Assembly: GCA_913048145.1 (NCBI GenBank)
Contig: CAJWVP010000039.1
Location: 1 to 13,252, forward strand
Length of the DNA stretch: 13,252 bases
Reading direction: 5' to 3'
Source of the DNA: an uncultured Rhodospirillaceae bacterium
GTDB taxonomy: Bacteria > Pseudomonadota > Alphaproteobacteria > Rhodospirillales > Casp-alpha2
Below are positions 7,007 through 13,252 of this stretch, one piece after another. A model generated the notes under the pieces. That model worked only from the letters and a program-made list of their open reading frames with translations, was not told where the DNA came from and made no database searches. Within the stretch, counting starts at the first letter, position 1. The number at the start of each line of letters is the position of its first letter. The translations under genes were made by a program, and so were the position numbers.

Positions 7007-7043
7007 GATTCCCTAACCTTTTCGATCCTGATTCCCTAACCTT
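7007..7043 (+). repeat. Direct repeat, 14 bases twice, period 23
   Basis: GATTCCCTAACCTT occurs at 7007-7020 and again at 7030-7043, separated by 9 bases. The pair lies directly behind the integrase stop and before the tRNA 3' end. It may be a recombinase arm-binding site, the edge of an element, or a small tandem duplication. Confidence 0.6.
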
Positions 7044-7080
7044 CTATTTATCCAACAAAATCAATCACTTAGAAGATAAG

Positions 7081-7158
7081 TGGCGACCCCTACGGGATTC
7101 GAACCCGTGTTGCCTGCGTGAAAGGCAGGTGTCCTAGACCTGACTAGACGAAGGGGTC
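7081..7158 (-). tRNA. tRNA-Glu (anticodon UUC)
   Basis: On the minus strand, 7158 to 7081 folds as a complete tRNA. The acceptor stem is GACCCCT/AGGGGTC. The anticodon stem CCTGC/GCAGG encloses the loop CTTTCAC with anticodon TTC. The T arm is ACGGG-TTCGAAT-CCCGT, followed by discriminator G and an encoded CCA (7081-7083). It reads glutamate codons GAA and GAG. The 3' end faces the integrase remnant, so this is a likely integration target. I did not find a second copy of the 3' part elsewhere in the window. Confidence 0.97.
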
Positions 7159-7228
7159 ACTTGGATCGTGTAGGTACAGATTGATAAGGAATTAATCAAG
7201 ATCAAAAAACATAGTATTTCTCCAAAAA

Positions 7229-7254
7229 TTTCCATGGCGTACCTTTCCATGGCG
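7229..7254 (+). repeat. Direct repeat, 11 bases twice, upstream of the phosphofructokinase gene
   Basis: TTTCCATGGCG occurs at 7229-7239 and 7244-7254, 15 bases from start to start; each copy contains the palindrome CCATGG. A possible -10 (TATACT, 7284-7289) lies 30 bases further on, without a convincing -35. The pair could be an operator for the phosphofructokinase gene or lie in the tRNA promoter region. Function is not shown by the sequence. Confidence 0.5.
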
Positions 7255-7321
7255 GTTAACGGTTTCTAGAATTCGCTTCTGGTTATACTCCGCCACTTCA
7301 TTCGACATGAAAGGTCTCCAC

Positions 7322-8527
7322 ATGTTGCAAGGCAAGGCACTGATCGCCCAAGGTGGTGGTCCAACCGCCGTCATCAATCAATCACTCGTCGGCGCCGTTC
7401 AGGAAGCCCGCCGGCAGGGAGCCGAGGGGATTTATGGGGCCATGCATGGCGTCAGCGGTATCATCAACGAAGACTTCGTCGACCTATCCCAAGAGACAGA
7501 CGCGAACCTAGAACTTGTAGCCCAAACGCCCTGTTCGGCATTGGGCTCGACCCGAGACAAGCCCGATGTCGCCTACTGTCAGGAAATCTTCAAAGTGCTG
7601 CAAGCGCATGGCATCGGTACTTTTTTTTATATCGGTGGAAACGATTCGTCAGATACACTAAGGATCCTTTCAGAGGAGGCGCAGGCCGCCGACTACGCGC
7701 TCCGGTGCGTGCATATCCCAAAAACCATCGACAACGATTTGATGGTCAACGACCACACGCCCGGTTACCCATCAGCGGCAAAGTTCGTAGCGTCCGCCTT
7801 TGCTGGCGTGAACCTGGATAACCGCGCATTGCCTGGGGTTTACGTTGGCGTTGTAATGGGCCGTCATGCCGGTTTCTTGACTGCCGCCGCCGCCCTCGCC
7901 CGCCGCTATTCAGATGACGGCCCGCACCTCATCTACCTGCCGGAACGGAACTTTGACGTGAGCGCCTTCACCAACGACGTTATGGCCGCCCACGACAAGT
8001 ACGGTCGCTGCGTCATCGCTGTATCAGAAGGCATTCACGACAGTGACGGAACCCCTATTCTTGCTAAACTGAGCGCCGAGCTGGAAAAGGATGCGCATGG
8101 CAACGTGCAACTTTCTGGCACAGGTGCACTGGCTGATTTGCTGACCGATTCTATCAAGGCAAACACAGACATTAAACGTGTCCGTGGAGATACTTTCGGG
8201 TATCTACAGCGCTCATTCCTCGGATGTGTCTCAAAGGTCGATCAGCGCGAAGCCCGCGAAGTGGGTATTCGTGCCGTTCAATATGCTGCCTCCGCCAGGC
8301 GAGACGGTACTGTGACCATTCACCGTGTCGGCGACTATGCCGTCGATTATCAGCTCAGTGCACTTTCCGACGTAGCTGCTAAAACCAAAGTCATGGACGC
8401 TTCGTTGATCGCCAAGAGCGCCACGGATGTGACACCCGCATTTCTCGATTACATCCGCCCCCTAGTCGGCCCGATGGACAGCGCTACCCGATTGCGTGCA
8501 CCGACACTCGACAAGATTCTTGGCTAG
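7322..8527 (+). CDS. pfp: Pyrophosphate-dependent 6-phosphofructokinase
   Basis: This 401-residue enzyme interconverts fructose 6-phosphate plus PPi with fructose 1,6-bisphosphate plus phosphate, a reversible step of glycolysis and gluconeogenesis. The N-terminal phosphate loop GGGPTAVINQSL (11-22) is of the PPi type. GGNDSSD (105-111) stands where ATP enzymes have GGDGS. PKTIDND (133-139) has the Lys typical of PPi enzymes and the catalytic Asp 137. MGRHAGF (179-185) and PERN (207-210) bind the sugar phosphate. I chose ATG 7322 because AAAGG (7310-7314) is 7 bases before it and it yields the canonical start; ATG 7307 has no ribosome site. A run of eight T (7621-7628) lies within the gene but the frame is intact. 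PPi use is inferred from motifs and should hold. The gene stands alone, downstream of tRNA-Glu on the opposite strand. Confidence 0.93.
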   Translation: MLQGKALIAQGGGPTAVINQSLVGAVQEARRQGAEGIYGAMHGVSGIINEDFVDLSQETDANLELVAQTPCSALGSTRDKPDVAYCQEIFKVLQAHGIGTFFYIGGNDSSDTLRILSEEAQAADYALRCVHIPKTIDNDLMVNDHTPGYPSAAKFVASAFAGVNLDNRALPGVYVGVVMGRHAGFLTAAAALARRYSDDGPHLIYLPERNFDVSAFTNDVMAAHDKYGRCVIAVSEGIHDSDGTPILAKLSAELEKDAHGNVQLSGTGALADLLTDSIKANTDIKRVRGDTFGYLQRSFLGCVSKVDQREAREVGIRAVQYAASARRDGTVTIHRVGDYAVDYQLSALSDVAAKTKVMDASLIAKSATDVTPAFLDYIRPLVGPMDSATRLRAPTLDKILG

Positions 8528-8569
8528 TCAAATGAATACCCGCCGACTTCCTAAGATTTGGAAAATATA

Positions 8570-8603
8570 GATGGCGCGGTCTGCATATACTTTGTGCGCC
8601 ATC
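8570..8603. terminator. Possible bidirectional terminator hairpin between convergent genes
   Basis: GATGGCGC (8570-8577) and GCGCCATC (8596-8603) form a perfect 8-base stem with an 18-base loop, in the 74-base gap between the ends of the phosphofructokinase and dCMP deaminase genes. The right arm overlaps the deaminase stop codon by two bases. There is no T run, so intrinsic termination is uncertain. Confidence 0.35.
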
Positions 8604-9045
8604 ACAGCGGATCGATATAATCCAACTGAACACCGGCCTCACCGAACATAGTCTCGGAAATTCGGCTCTGCGTCGCCCAGGGTTCCTTCGATTTATCCGG
8701 TGTTGGGCAAACGACTCGGCTGATTCCCGCTTGGATAATAAGTACCGCACATCGCGCGCAGGGGGGTAAAGGCGTGACGTAGAGCGTACATCCTTCGGCC
8801 GCAGGACCGGCAAACAACAACGCATTAGCCTCCGCATGCACGACCATTTCGTACTTGATCTCGCGGGTCTCCAACCGATCCTCAGAATCCTCAACGCCTG
8901 CCGGAAATCCATTGAACCCCATGGAAACCACCCGCTTTGTATTGGCGTTTGCGATCACCGCCCCAACCCGTGTCGAAGGATCTTTAGACCAACCGGCGAC
9001 AAAGTTCGCCAAATCCATGAAGCGGCCGTCCCATTTGTCGAGCAT
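8602..9045 (-). CDS. dCMP deaminase family protein
   Basis: This is a 147-residue zinc-dependent deaminase, most similar to deoxycytidylate deaminases (ComEB-like), which convert dCMP to dUMP for dTTP synthesis. Visible motifs are GFNGFPAGVED (43-53), the zinc/catalytic HAEANA (H70, E72) and PCARCA (C96, C99). The length matches the bacterial family. The ATG is preceded by a GGGTGAG ribosome site. It starts 35 bases after the recJ stop and is probably the last gene of that operon, where it would supply nucleotide metabolism beside a DNA repair exonuclease. I cannot exclude another (deoxy)cytidine-type substrate. Confidence 0.9.
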   Translation of the reverse strand: MLDKWDGRFMDLANFVAGWSKDPSTRVGAVIANANTKRVVSMGFNGFPAGVEDSEDRLETREIKYEMVVHAEANALLFAGPAAEGCTLYVTPLPPCARCAVLIIQAGISRVVCPTPDKSKEPWATQSRISETMFGEAGVQLDYIDPL

Positions 9046-9080
9046 ATCTCACCCTTCCCCGGCTACTAGCCTTGGCGACA

Positions 9081-10889
9081 CTACCATATGGCCGCCGCGT
9101 CATCGACAAAGAGCTGTGGCGAGACTCGGCCCTGCCAGGAGTTGGCCCGAAGTCGGCCCGCCACATGCAAAGGCTGCCCCTTCGCCTTTAACAGGAGCTG
9201 GCCAAGCGGACGGTCCACGGCGCGAAAGCATATCCCCTTCAAACGTCCTCCCTCCGGGCTTTCGAGGCTGCAGCGCACATGATCGGTACCGACCACGTCG
9301 GCAAAACTTACCCGTGCCGAAGGGATCACGAACCGCGGCTCCGCATTGCCACTACCATAGGGAGCCAAGCGCTCCAGGGCGTCGATCAATTCCAAATTGG
9401 CCCCGCCCGAGGTCAGGGCTCCGTCCATGTAAAGGCTGGGCACAATGCTCACTTCCGCGACGCGGGCAGCGACCCGTTCTTCCAGGAATTCACAGAATGC
9501 CGGCAATTGAGCTTTGGCTAACGTGAACCCTGCTGCCATGCGGTGTCCACCGCCCCGACTCAACAATCCGGCCTGACGGGCAGCAATAACGTTGGCGCCC
9601 AGATCGACCCCCGTCACGGACCGGCCCGAGCCGGTGCCCAAACCTTCATCCTCATTCATGGATATGACGCAAGCCGGCCGATTGAACCGCTCCTTCAAGC
9701 GACTGGCGACGATACCGATTACGCCAGGATGCCAGTTCTCCCCAACCGCGATAACGGCAGCACCCGGTGGATTTCTCTCCAAACTATCCAGCGCATCAGC
9801 AAGAACACGCGCCTCAATGTCCTGACGCTCCCGGTTAAAAGCGTCAAGACGCTTGGCCAAGTCTGCCGCTTCATCGTCAACCGCCGTGGTCAACAGGCGT
9901 GCGCCCAGGTCAGCCGCCCCGACGCGTCCTCCGGCATTGACCCGCGGTCCAAAAACGAAACCCAGGTGATAGGCGGCGGGCGCCTCCGAGATGGCGGCAA
10001 CATTAGCAAGCGCCCGGATGCCAGGATTGCTGCGCCGCTGTATAACCTTGAGGCCTTGCGTCACCAAAGCCCGGTTCAGGCCACGCAACGGCACCACATC
10101 GCAAACAGTCCCCAAAGCCACAAGGTCCAGCCATTGCGTCAGATCGGGTTCGGTGCGATCCGCATACCAGCCTGCCCGCCGTAATTCTCGGTTCACCGCG
10201 ACCACCAAGAGAAACGCCACGCCCACGGCCGCCAAATGTCCTTCGCCGCTGTCGTCATCCAGGCGATTGGGATTGACCACGGCAATGGCGGCAGGCAGGT
10301 GCGCCTCCGCCGTGTGATGATCGACGACAACGACATCCAATCCCGCGTCCCGAGCCACGGCTAAAGGCTCATGTGCCGCCGTGCCGCAATCCACTGTCAA
10401 CACGACGGACGCTCCCTCTCTGGCCAACTCCAACAACGCCGGCGCGTTCGGCCCATACCCCTCGCTTAGACGATCGGGAATATAGATCCAACAGCGTCCG
10501 CCGACATGTTCGATAAACCGGCGCAGCAATGCGGAAGAAGTGGCGCCATCTACATCGTAGTCTCCGAAGACAGCGACCCCCTCTCCGTTCATTATAGCTC
10601 CCGCGATGCGCTCCGCAGCTGTATCCATGTCGCGCAGACGGCTCGGATCAGGAAGCAGATCTCGCAAGGTGGGGGAAAGGAAGGTGTCGGCTGCGCCGGC
10701 GTCGATGCCACGCGCGGCCAGGACGCGCCCCACGGCGTCGGGCAGGCCATAGCGCTGAACCAACGTCAACGCCTGACGCTCATCGTACTCGCGCAGCAGC
10801 CAACGTTTTCCTTCGGCGGATTCGGAGACGCCAAGGTAGGGATCCGCGGCGGAACCGGGATCAGTCTTTGCTGCTCCTTCGGAAGTCAT
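9081..10889 (-). CDS. recJ: Single-stranded-DNA-specific exonuclease RecJ
   Basis: This is a 602-residue 5'-3' exonuclease of the DHH family that resects single-stranded DNA in RecF-pathway recombination, mismatch repair and base-excision repair. The DHH domain has GDYDVDG (109-115), DCGT (167-170), DHH (190-192) and ALGTVCDVVPL (258-268). The DHHA1 domain has GTGSGRS (418-424) and RGGGHRMAAG (445-454). A C-terminal OB-fold-like region follows (about 480-602). All catalytic residues appear intact and the length is normal. The ATG (10887-10889) lies inside the end of glpX, overlapping it by 29 bases in another frame, with AAGGA before it. This implies co-transcription with glpX and hom. Confidence 0.97.
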   Translation of the reverse strand: MTSEGAAKTDPGSAADPYLGVSESAEGKRWLLREYDERQALTLVQRYGLPDAVGRVLAARGIDAGAADTFLSPTLRDLLPDPSRLRDMDTAAERIAGAIMNGEGVAVFGDYDVDGATSSALLRRFIEHVGGRCWIYIPDRLSEGYGPNAPALLELAREGASVVLTVDCGTAAHEPLAVARDAGLDVVVVDHHTAEAHLPAAIAVVNPNRLDDDSGEGHLAAVGVAFLLVVAVNRELRRAGWYADRTEPDLTQWLDLVALGTVCDVVPLRGLNRALVTQGLKVIQRRSNPGIRALANVAAISEAPAAYHLGFVFGPRVNAGGRVGAADLGARLLTTAVDDEAADLAKRLDAFNRERQDIEARVLADALDSLERNPPGAAVIAVGENWHPGVIGIVASRLKERFNRPACVISMNEDEGLGTGSGRSVTGVDLGANVIAARQAGLLSRGGGHRMAAGFTLAKAQLPAFCEFLEERVAARVAEVSIVPSLYMDGALTSGGANLELIDALERLAPYGSGNAEPRFVIPSARVSFADVVGTDHVRCSLESPEGGRLKGICFRAVDRPLGQLLLKAKGQPLHVAGRLRANSWQGRVSPQLFVDDAAAIW

Positions 10890-11832
10890 GATGTCCTTCG
10901 ATATAGCGGAACGTCCCGGTTCGCGAACGCATGACCATGGAATGGGTCACCGCACCTTCAGGCGCCAGCCGCACACCATTCAGCATAGGTCCTTGAGTAA
11001 TACCCGTGGCCGCAAGGGTCACGTGACCACCGGCCATTTCTTCAAGTGTCAATTTCTTATCCGGGTCCTCAATCCCCGCGTCCCGAGCCTTCGCCCCGTC
11101 ATCGGCGCTACGAATTACCAGTCGTCCCTGCATAGCCCCCCCCAGCGCCCGCAAGGCGGCAGCGGCCAACACACCTTGCGGCGCACCGCCTATACCCATG
11201 TAGACGTCTACCGGACTGTTGGCCAACCCCGGCGCTACCGCCCCATTGACATCACCATCCATGATCAATTGAATCCGTGCGCCGGTTTCACGGATCGCGG
11301 CAACCAATTGGCCGTGGCGGGGTCGATCCAGCAGGCAAACCTGTAGATCCGAAACAGCCACGCCCATGCATTCCGCAACTGCGTTCAAGTTTTCTCCAGG
11401 CGACTTGTCTAGTTCGATCGCCTCAGGCGCGACTTCGGGCCCGACAGCGATCTTGTCCATATAAATCTCGGGAACAGTCAGAAAACCGCCCTCTTCGGCC
11501 ATCGCCAGAACGGAAAGCGCGTTGTAACCGCCGCGGGCGACAATGCTGGTTCCCTCAATGGCAACCAGCGCCACATCCGCTTTCGGTCCAGTCCCGGTAC
11601 CCACCTTCTGTCCGACGAAGAGTTTGCCGTCCCCGGCATCGCCTTCACCGATGCGAACGGTGCCGTCCACTTGAAATTTCCCAATGGCGCGGTGCATTGC
11701 GGAAACGGCAGCCTGATCTGCCGCCCGTTCATCGCCACCGCCAAGAAACCGCGCGGCCGCTATAGCCGCAGCTTCCGTCGCGCGAACAGCTTCGAGGGCG
11801 AGATTTCGATCCGGAGCGATATCGTCAGACAT
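10861..11832 (-). CDS. glpX: GlpX-type class II fructose-1,6-bisphosphatase, altered active site
   Basis: This 323-residue GlpX homologue is expected to hydrolyse fructose 1,6-bisphosphate to fructose 6-phosphate. The family fold is clear: FLGGGDERAAD (29-39), IGEG (61-64), VGTG (77-80), IYMDKIAVGPE (123-133), DGDVN (192-196), GIGGAP (213-218) and ATGIT (275-279). Several residues that matter in E. coli GlpX have changed. The DEAPM block after IGEG is replaced by a shorter GDGK (67-70). Metal-binding Asp of DPIEGT (E. coli D85) is Val 90 (VAIEGT). Glu of GGAPEG (E. coli E213) is Gln 219 (GGAPQG). D34, E63 and E93 remain. The codons read GTT and CAA, and the frame is unbroken. It sits 38 bases behind hom and overlaps recJ. 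It may be inactive, have a different substrate, or be regulatory. Family assignment is firm, activity is not. Confidence 0.93.
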   Translation of the reverse strand: MSDDIAPDRNLALEAVRATEAAAIAAARFLGGGDERAADQAAVSAMHRAIGKFQVDGTVRIGEGDAGDGKLFVGQKVGTGTGPKADVALVAIEGTSIVARGGYNALSVLAMAEEGGFLTVPEIYMDKIAVGPEVAPEAIELDKSPGENLNAVAECMGVAVSDLQVCLLDRPRHGQLVAAIRETGARIQLIMDGDVNGAVAPGLANSPVDVYMGIGGAPQGVLAAAALRALGGAMQGRLVIRSADDGAKARDAGIEDPDKKLTLEEMAGGHVTLAATGITQGPMLNGVRLAPEGAVTHSMVMRSRTGTFRYIEGHHDFRRSSKD

Positions 11833-11870
11833 GACGCATGTTGGCCCTAATGACGGCCGTTGCCAACCGT

Positions 11871-13166
11871 CTAGGCAAAGGTCTCCACCCGGATCATACA
11901 GGGTGCCTCAATAACCGTATCCAGAGACGCCATGGCGTCCAGTGTGTTGACCACGTCGGCCTCAAGCGATTCATGGAGCGTCATCACAACGGATACGGGC
12001 TCACCCGGCGCGCGGCCGCGCTGCAGAACGGATTCCATGGAGACTTCGTGGTCGCGCAGAATGGTCGCGATATCAGCGAAAACGCCCGGTTTATCGACCA
12101 CCGTCAACCGCACATAATAGGCCCCCCGATGGCGCCCCATATCTACGGTTTGCGCGGGTTTCAGGTTGCGTGCCGGGATGCCGAAAACGGGCACTGGGTT
12201 GCCGCGGGCAATGTCCAGGATGTCGGCGACCACGGCGGATGCCGTCGGGCCGGCGCCAGCACCGCGGCCCTCGTAAATGGTCGTATCGACGAAATTGCCG
12301 TCCACAGCAATTCCGTTAAAGACGCCACTTACGTGATTTATGGGTGCGGATTCTAACACCATGCATGGGTGCACTCGCTGCTCGTAGCCACCGGCCGTGC
12401 GGGCGGCCACGCCGAGAAGCTTAATTCCGTATCCCAATTCGCAGGCGAATTCGATGTCGATGGGTGAAATATGCCGAATACCCTCGACATGGATTCCATC
12501 AAAGTCAACGGCCGTGCCGAACGCCACGCTGGCCAGAATAGCGAGCTTGTGGGCGGCATCAATCCCGTCGATATCGAAGCTTGGGTCGGCTTCGGCGTAG
12601 CCGAGCGACTGGGCCTCATCAAGGACGTCTAAAAAATTACGTCCCGACTGCTCCATCTCCGTGAGGATGTAATTGCAGGTTCCATTAAGGATACCGTACA
12701 GACGGTCAATCCGGTTTGCTACAAGACCTTCGCGCAGGGCCTTGATGATCGGAATGCCGCCAGCCACCGCAGCCTCATACGCCAAAGTTACGCCTGCCTC
12801 TTCGGCCGCCATCGCCAGGGCTGTCCCATGTATGGCGATAAGCGCCTTGTTGGCCGTCACCACGTGCTTGCCGTTGGCCAGTGCAACTTCGGTAAGTTCC
12901 TTCGCGATCCCGTCTGATCCGCCAATCAACTCGACCACAATATCCACATGGTCGCCAGAGGCCATGTCTACAGCATTGTCGAACCATTCATATCCATCTA
13001 GATCGACGCCCCGATCCCGAGCCTGGTCACGGGCTGCCACAGCTTTGACAGTCAGTGGCCGAGGCACCCTGCTTGCGAACGTTTCAGCGTGTGCCGAGAG
13101 AACCTCAAGCGTACCAACCCCGACCGTGCCCAGGCCGGCAATTCCGATCCGCAACGGCTTGGTCAT
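11871..13166 (-). CDS. hom: Homoserine dehydrogenase
   Basis: This 431-residue enzyme reduces aspartate semialdehyde to homoserine, the branch toward threonine and methionine. The NAD(P)-binding loop is GLGTVG (11-16), then VVTANKALIA (102-111) with K107. The catalytic domain carries ILNGTCNYI (159-167) and GYAEADPSFDIDGIDAAHK (189-207), ending in K207. A C-terminal ACT domain (about 350-431) suggests feedback control by threonine. Length and domain order are those of the monofunctional bacterial enzyme. The ATG overlaps the stop of the gene before it (ATGA, 13163-13166), so the two are translationally coupled; glpX follows after 38 bases. Confidence 0.97.
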   Translation of the reverse strand: MTKPLRIGIAGLGTVGVGTLEVLSAHAETFASRVPRPLTVKAVAARDQARDRGVDLDGYEWFDNAVDMASGDHVDIVVELIGGSDGIAKELTEVALANGKHVVTANKALIAIHGTALAMAAEEAGVTLAYEAAVAGGIPIIKALREGLVANRIDRLYGILNGTCNYILTEMEQSGRNFLDVLDEAQSLGYAEADPSFDIDGIDAAHKLAILASVAFGTAVDFDGIHVEGIRHISPIDIEFACELGYGIKLLGVAARTAGGYEQRVHPCMVLESAPINHVSGVFNGIAVDGNFVDTTIYEGRGAGAGPTASAVVADILDIARGNPVPVFGIPARNLKPAQTVDMGRHRGAYYVRLTVVDKPGVFADIATILRDHEVSMESVLQRGRAPGEPVSVVMTLHESLEADVVNTLDAMASLDTVIEAPCMIRVETFA

Positions 13167-13252
13167 GCGTTGGCGGCCTTATCCAGAGTTGGCGCCGGGC
13201 GGGGCTTCTTCGCGCCGCCCATGAGCGCCTTGATGGATCGAATGCCCTGTCG
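13163..13252 (-). CDS. 3' end of an upstream gene, probably an aminotransferase
   Basis: The last 29 codons of a gene enter from the right edge: RQGIRSIKALMGG, then a Lys/Pro/Ala-rich tail ending in TGA (13163-13165). The RQ.IR.IK pattern is what I expect at the C-terminus of class I aminotransferases of the LL-diaminopimelate aminotransferase type, which often precede hom in alphaproteobacteria. The fragment is too short to be certain. It overlaps the hom start by three bases and heads the same operon. Confidence 0.55.
   Translation of the reverse strand, partial: RQGIRSIKALMGGAKKPRPAPTLDKAANA

Noticed and set aside
8855..9526. Long plus-strand frame (223 codons) opposite recJ and the deaminase gene
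   Set aside because: Antisense shadow of two well-supported GC-rich genes; Pro/Arg/Ser-rich product without domains. The same holds for the other plus-strand frames over 9000-13224.
11825..11839. Five-codon ATG...TGA frame overlapping the glpX start
   Set aside because: Such mini-frames arise often by chance; no evidence of translation or attenuation.
1..13252. CRISPR array, insertion sequence ends, riboswitch
   Set aside because: I looked for regularly spaced repeats, transposase motifs with terminal inverted repeats and known riboswitch cores and found none that I could support.

Overview
The window looks like an alphaproteobacterial chromosome, probably a relative of the Rhodospirillales. 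This rests on the right-hand gene order (aminotransferase end, hom, glpX, recJ, dCMP deaminase), a pyrophosphate-type phosphofructokinase and the overall protein character. No 16S or other taxonomic marker is present. The right part (about 7300-13252) is visibly GC-rich and tightly packed. The left part (about 1-7080) is more AT-rich and has wider gaps, broken genes and an integrase remnant that stops 80 bases short of the 3' end of a tRNA-Glu gene. I read the left part as the end of an acquired or reshuffled island inserted at that tRNA.

Left region, copper module (360-4736, all + strand). A CueR-type regulator sits behind a promoter with a 19-base spacer and a CueR-like dyad. Behind it come a decayed small c-type cytochrome gene with several frameshifts and stops, a small ORF of unknown function, a Tat-exported three-domain multicopper oxidase, a Tat-exported DUF411 (CopG-like) copper-binding protein, a c'-type cytochrome and a membrane-anchored diheme cytochrome c. 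Several junctions overlap (GTGA, ATGA, TGATG), which suggests one co-translated unit. The likely job is periplasmic Cu(I) detoxification, possibly coupled to cytochromes.

Middle region (4966-7158). An isopenicillin N synthase-like 2-oxoglutarate/Fe(II) oxygenase lies on the minus strand. Diverging from it is the first third of a RidA-family gene, which runs out of frame into the C-terminal half of a tyrosine recombinase. The recombinase keeps its catalytic residues but lacks its N-terminal part. Behind it are a 14-base direct repeat and tRNA-Glu(UUC).

Right region (7200-13252). A PPi-dependent phosphofructokinase is on the + strand. Converging on it is a minus-strand run: aminotransferase (3' end only), homoserine dehydrogenase, class II fructose-1,6-bisphosphatase GlpX, RecJ and a dCMP deaminase. 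The most interesting point here is that GlpX has lost several residues that bind metal or act in catalysis in the family, while a reversible PPi-phosphofructokinase is encoded 2.3 kb away. The PPi enzyme could take over the gluconeogenic step.
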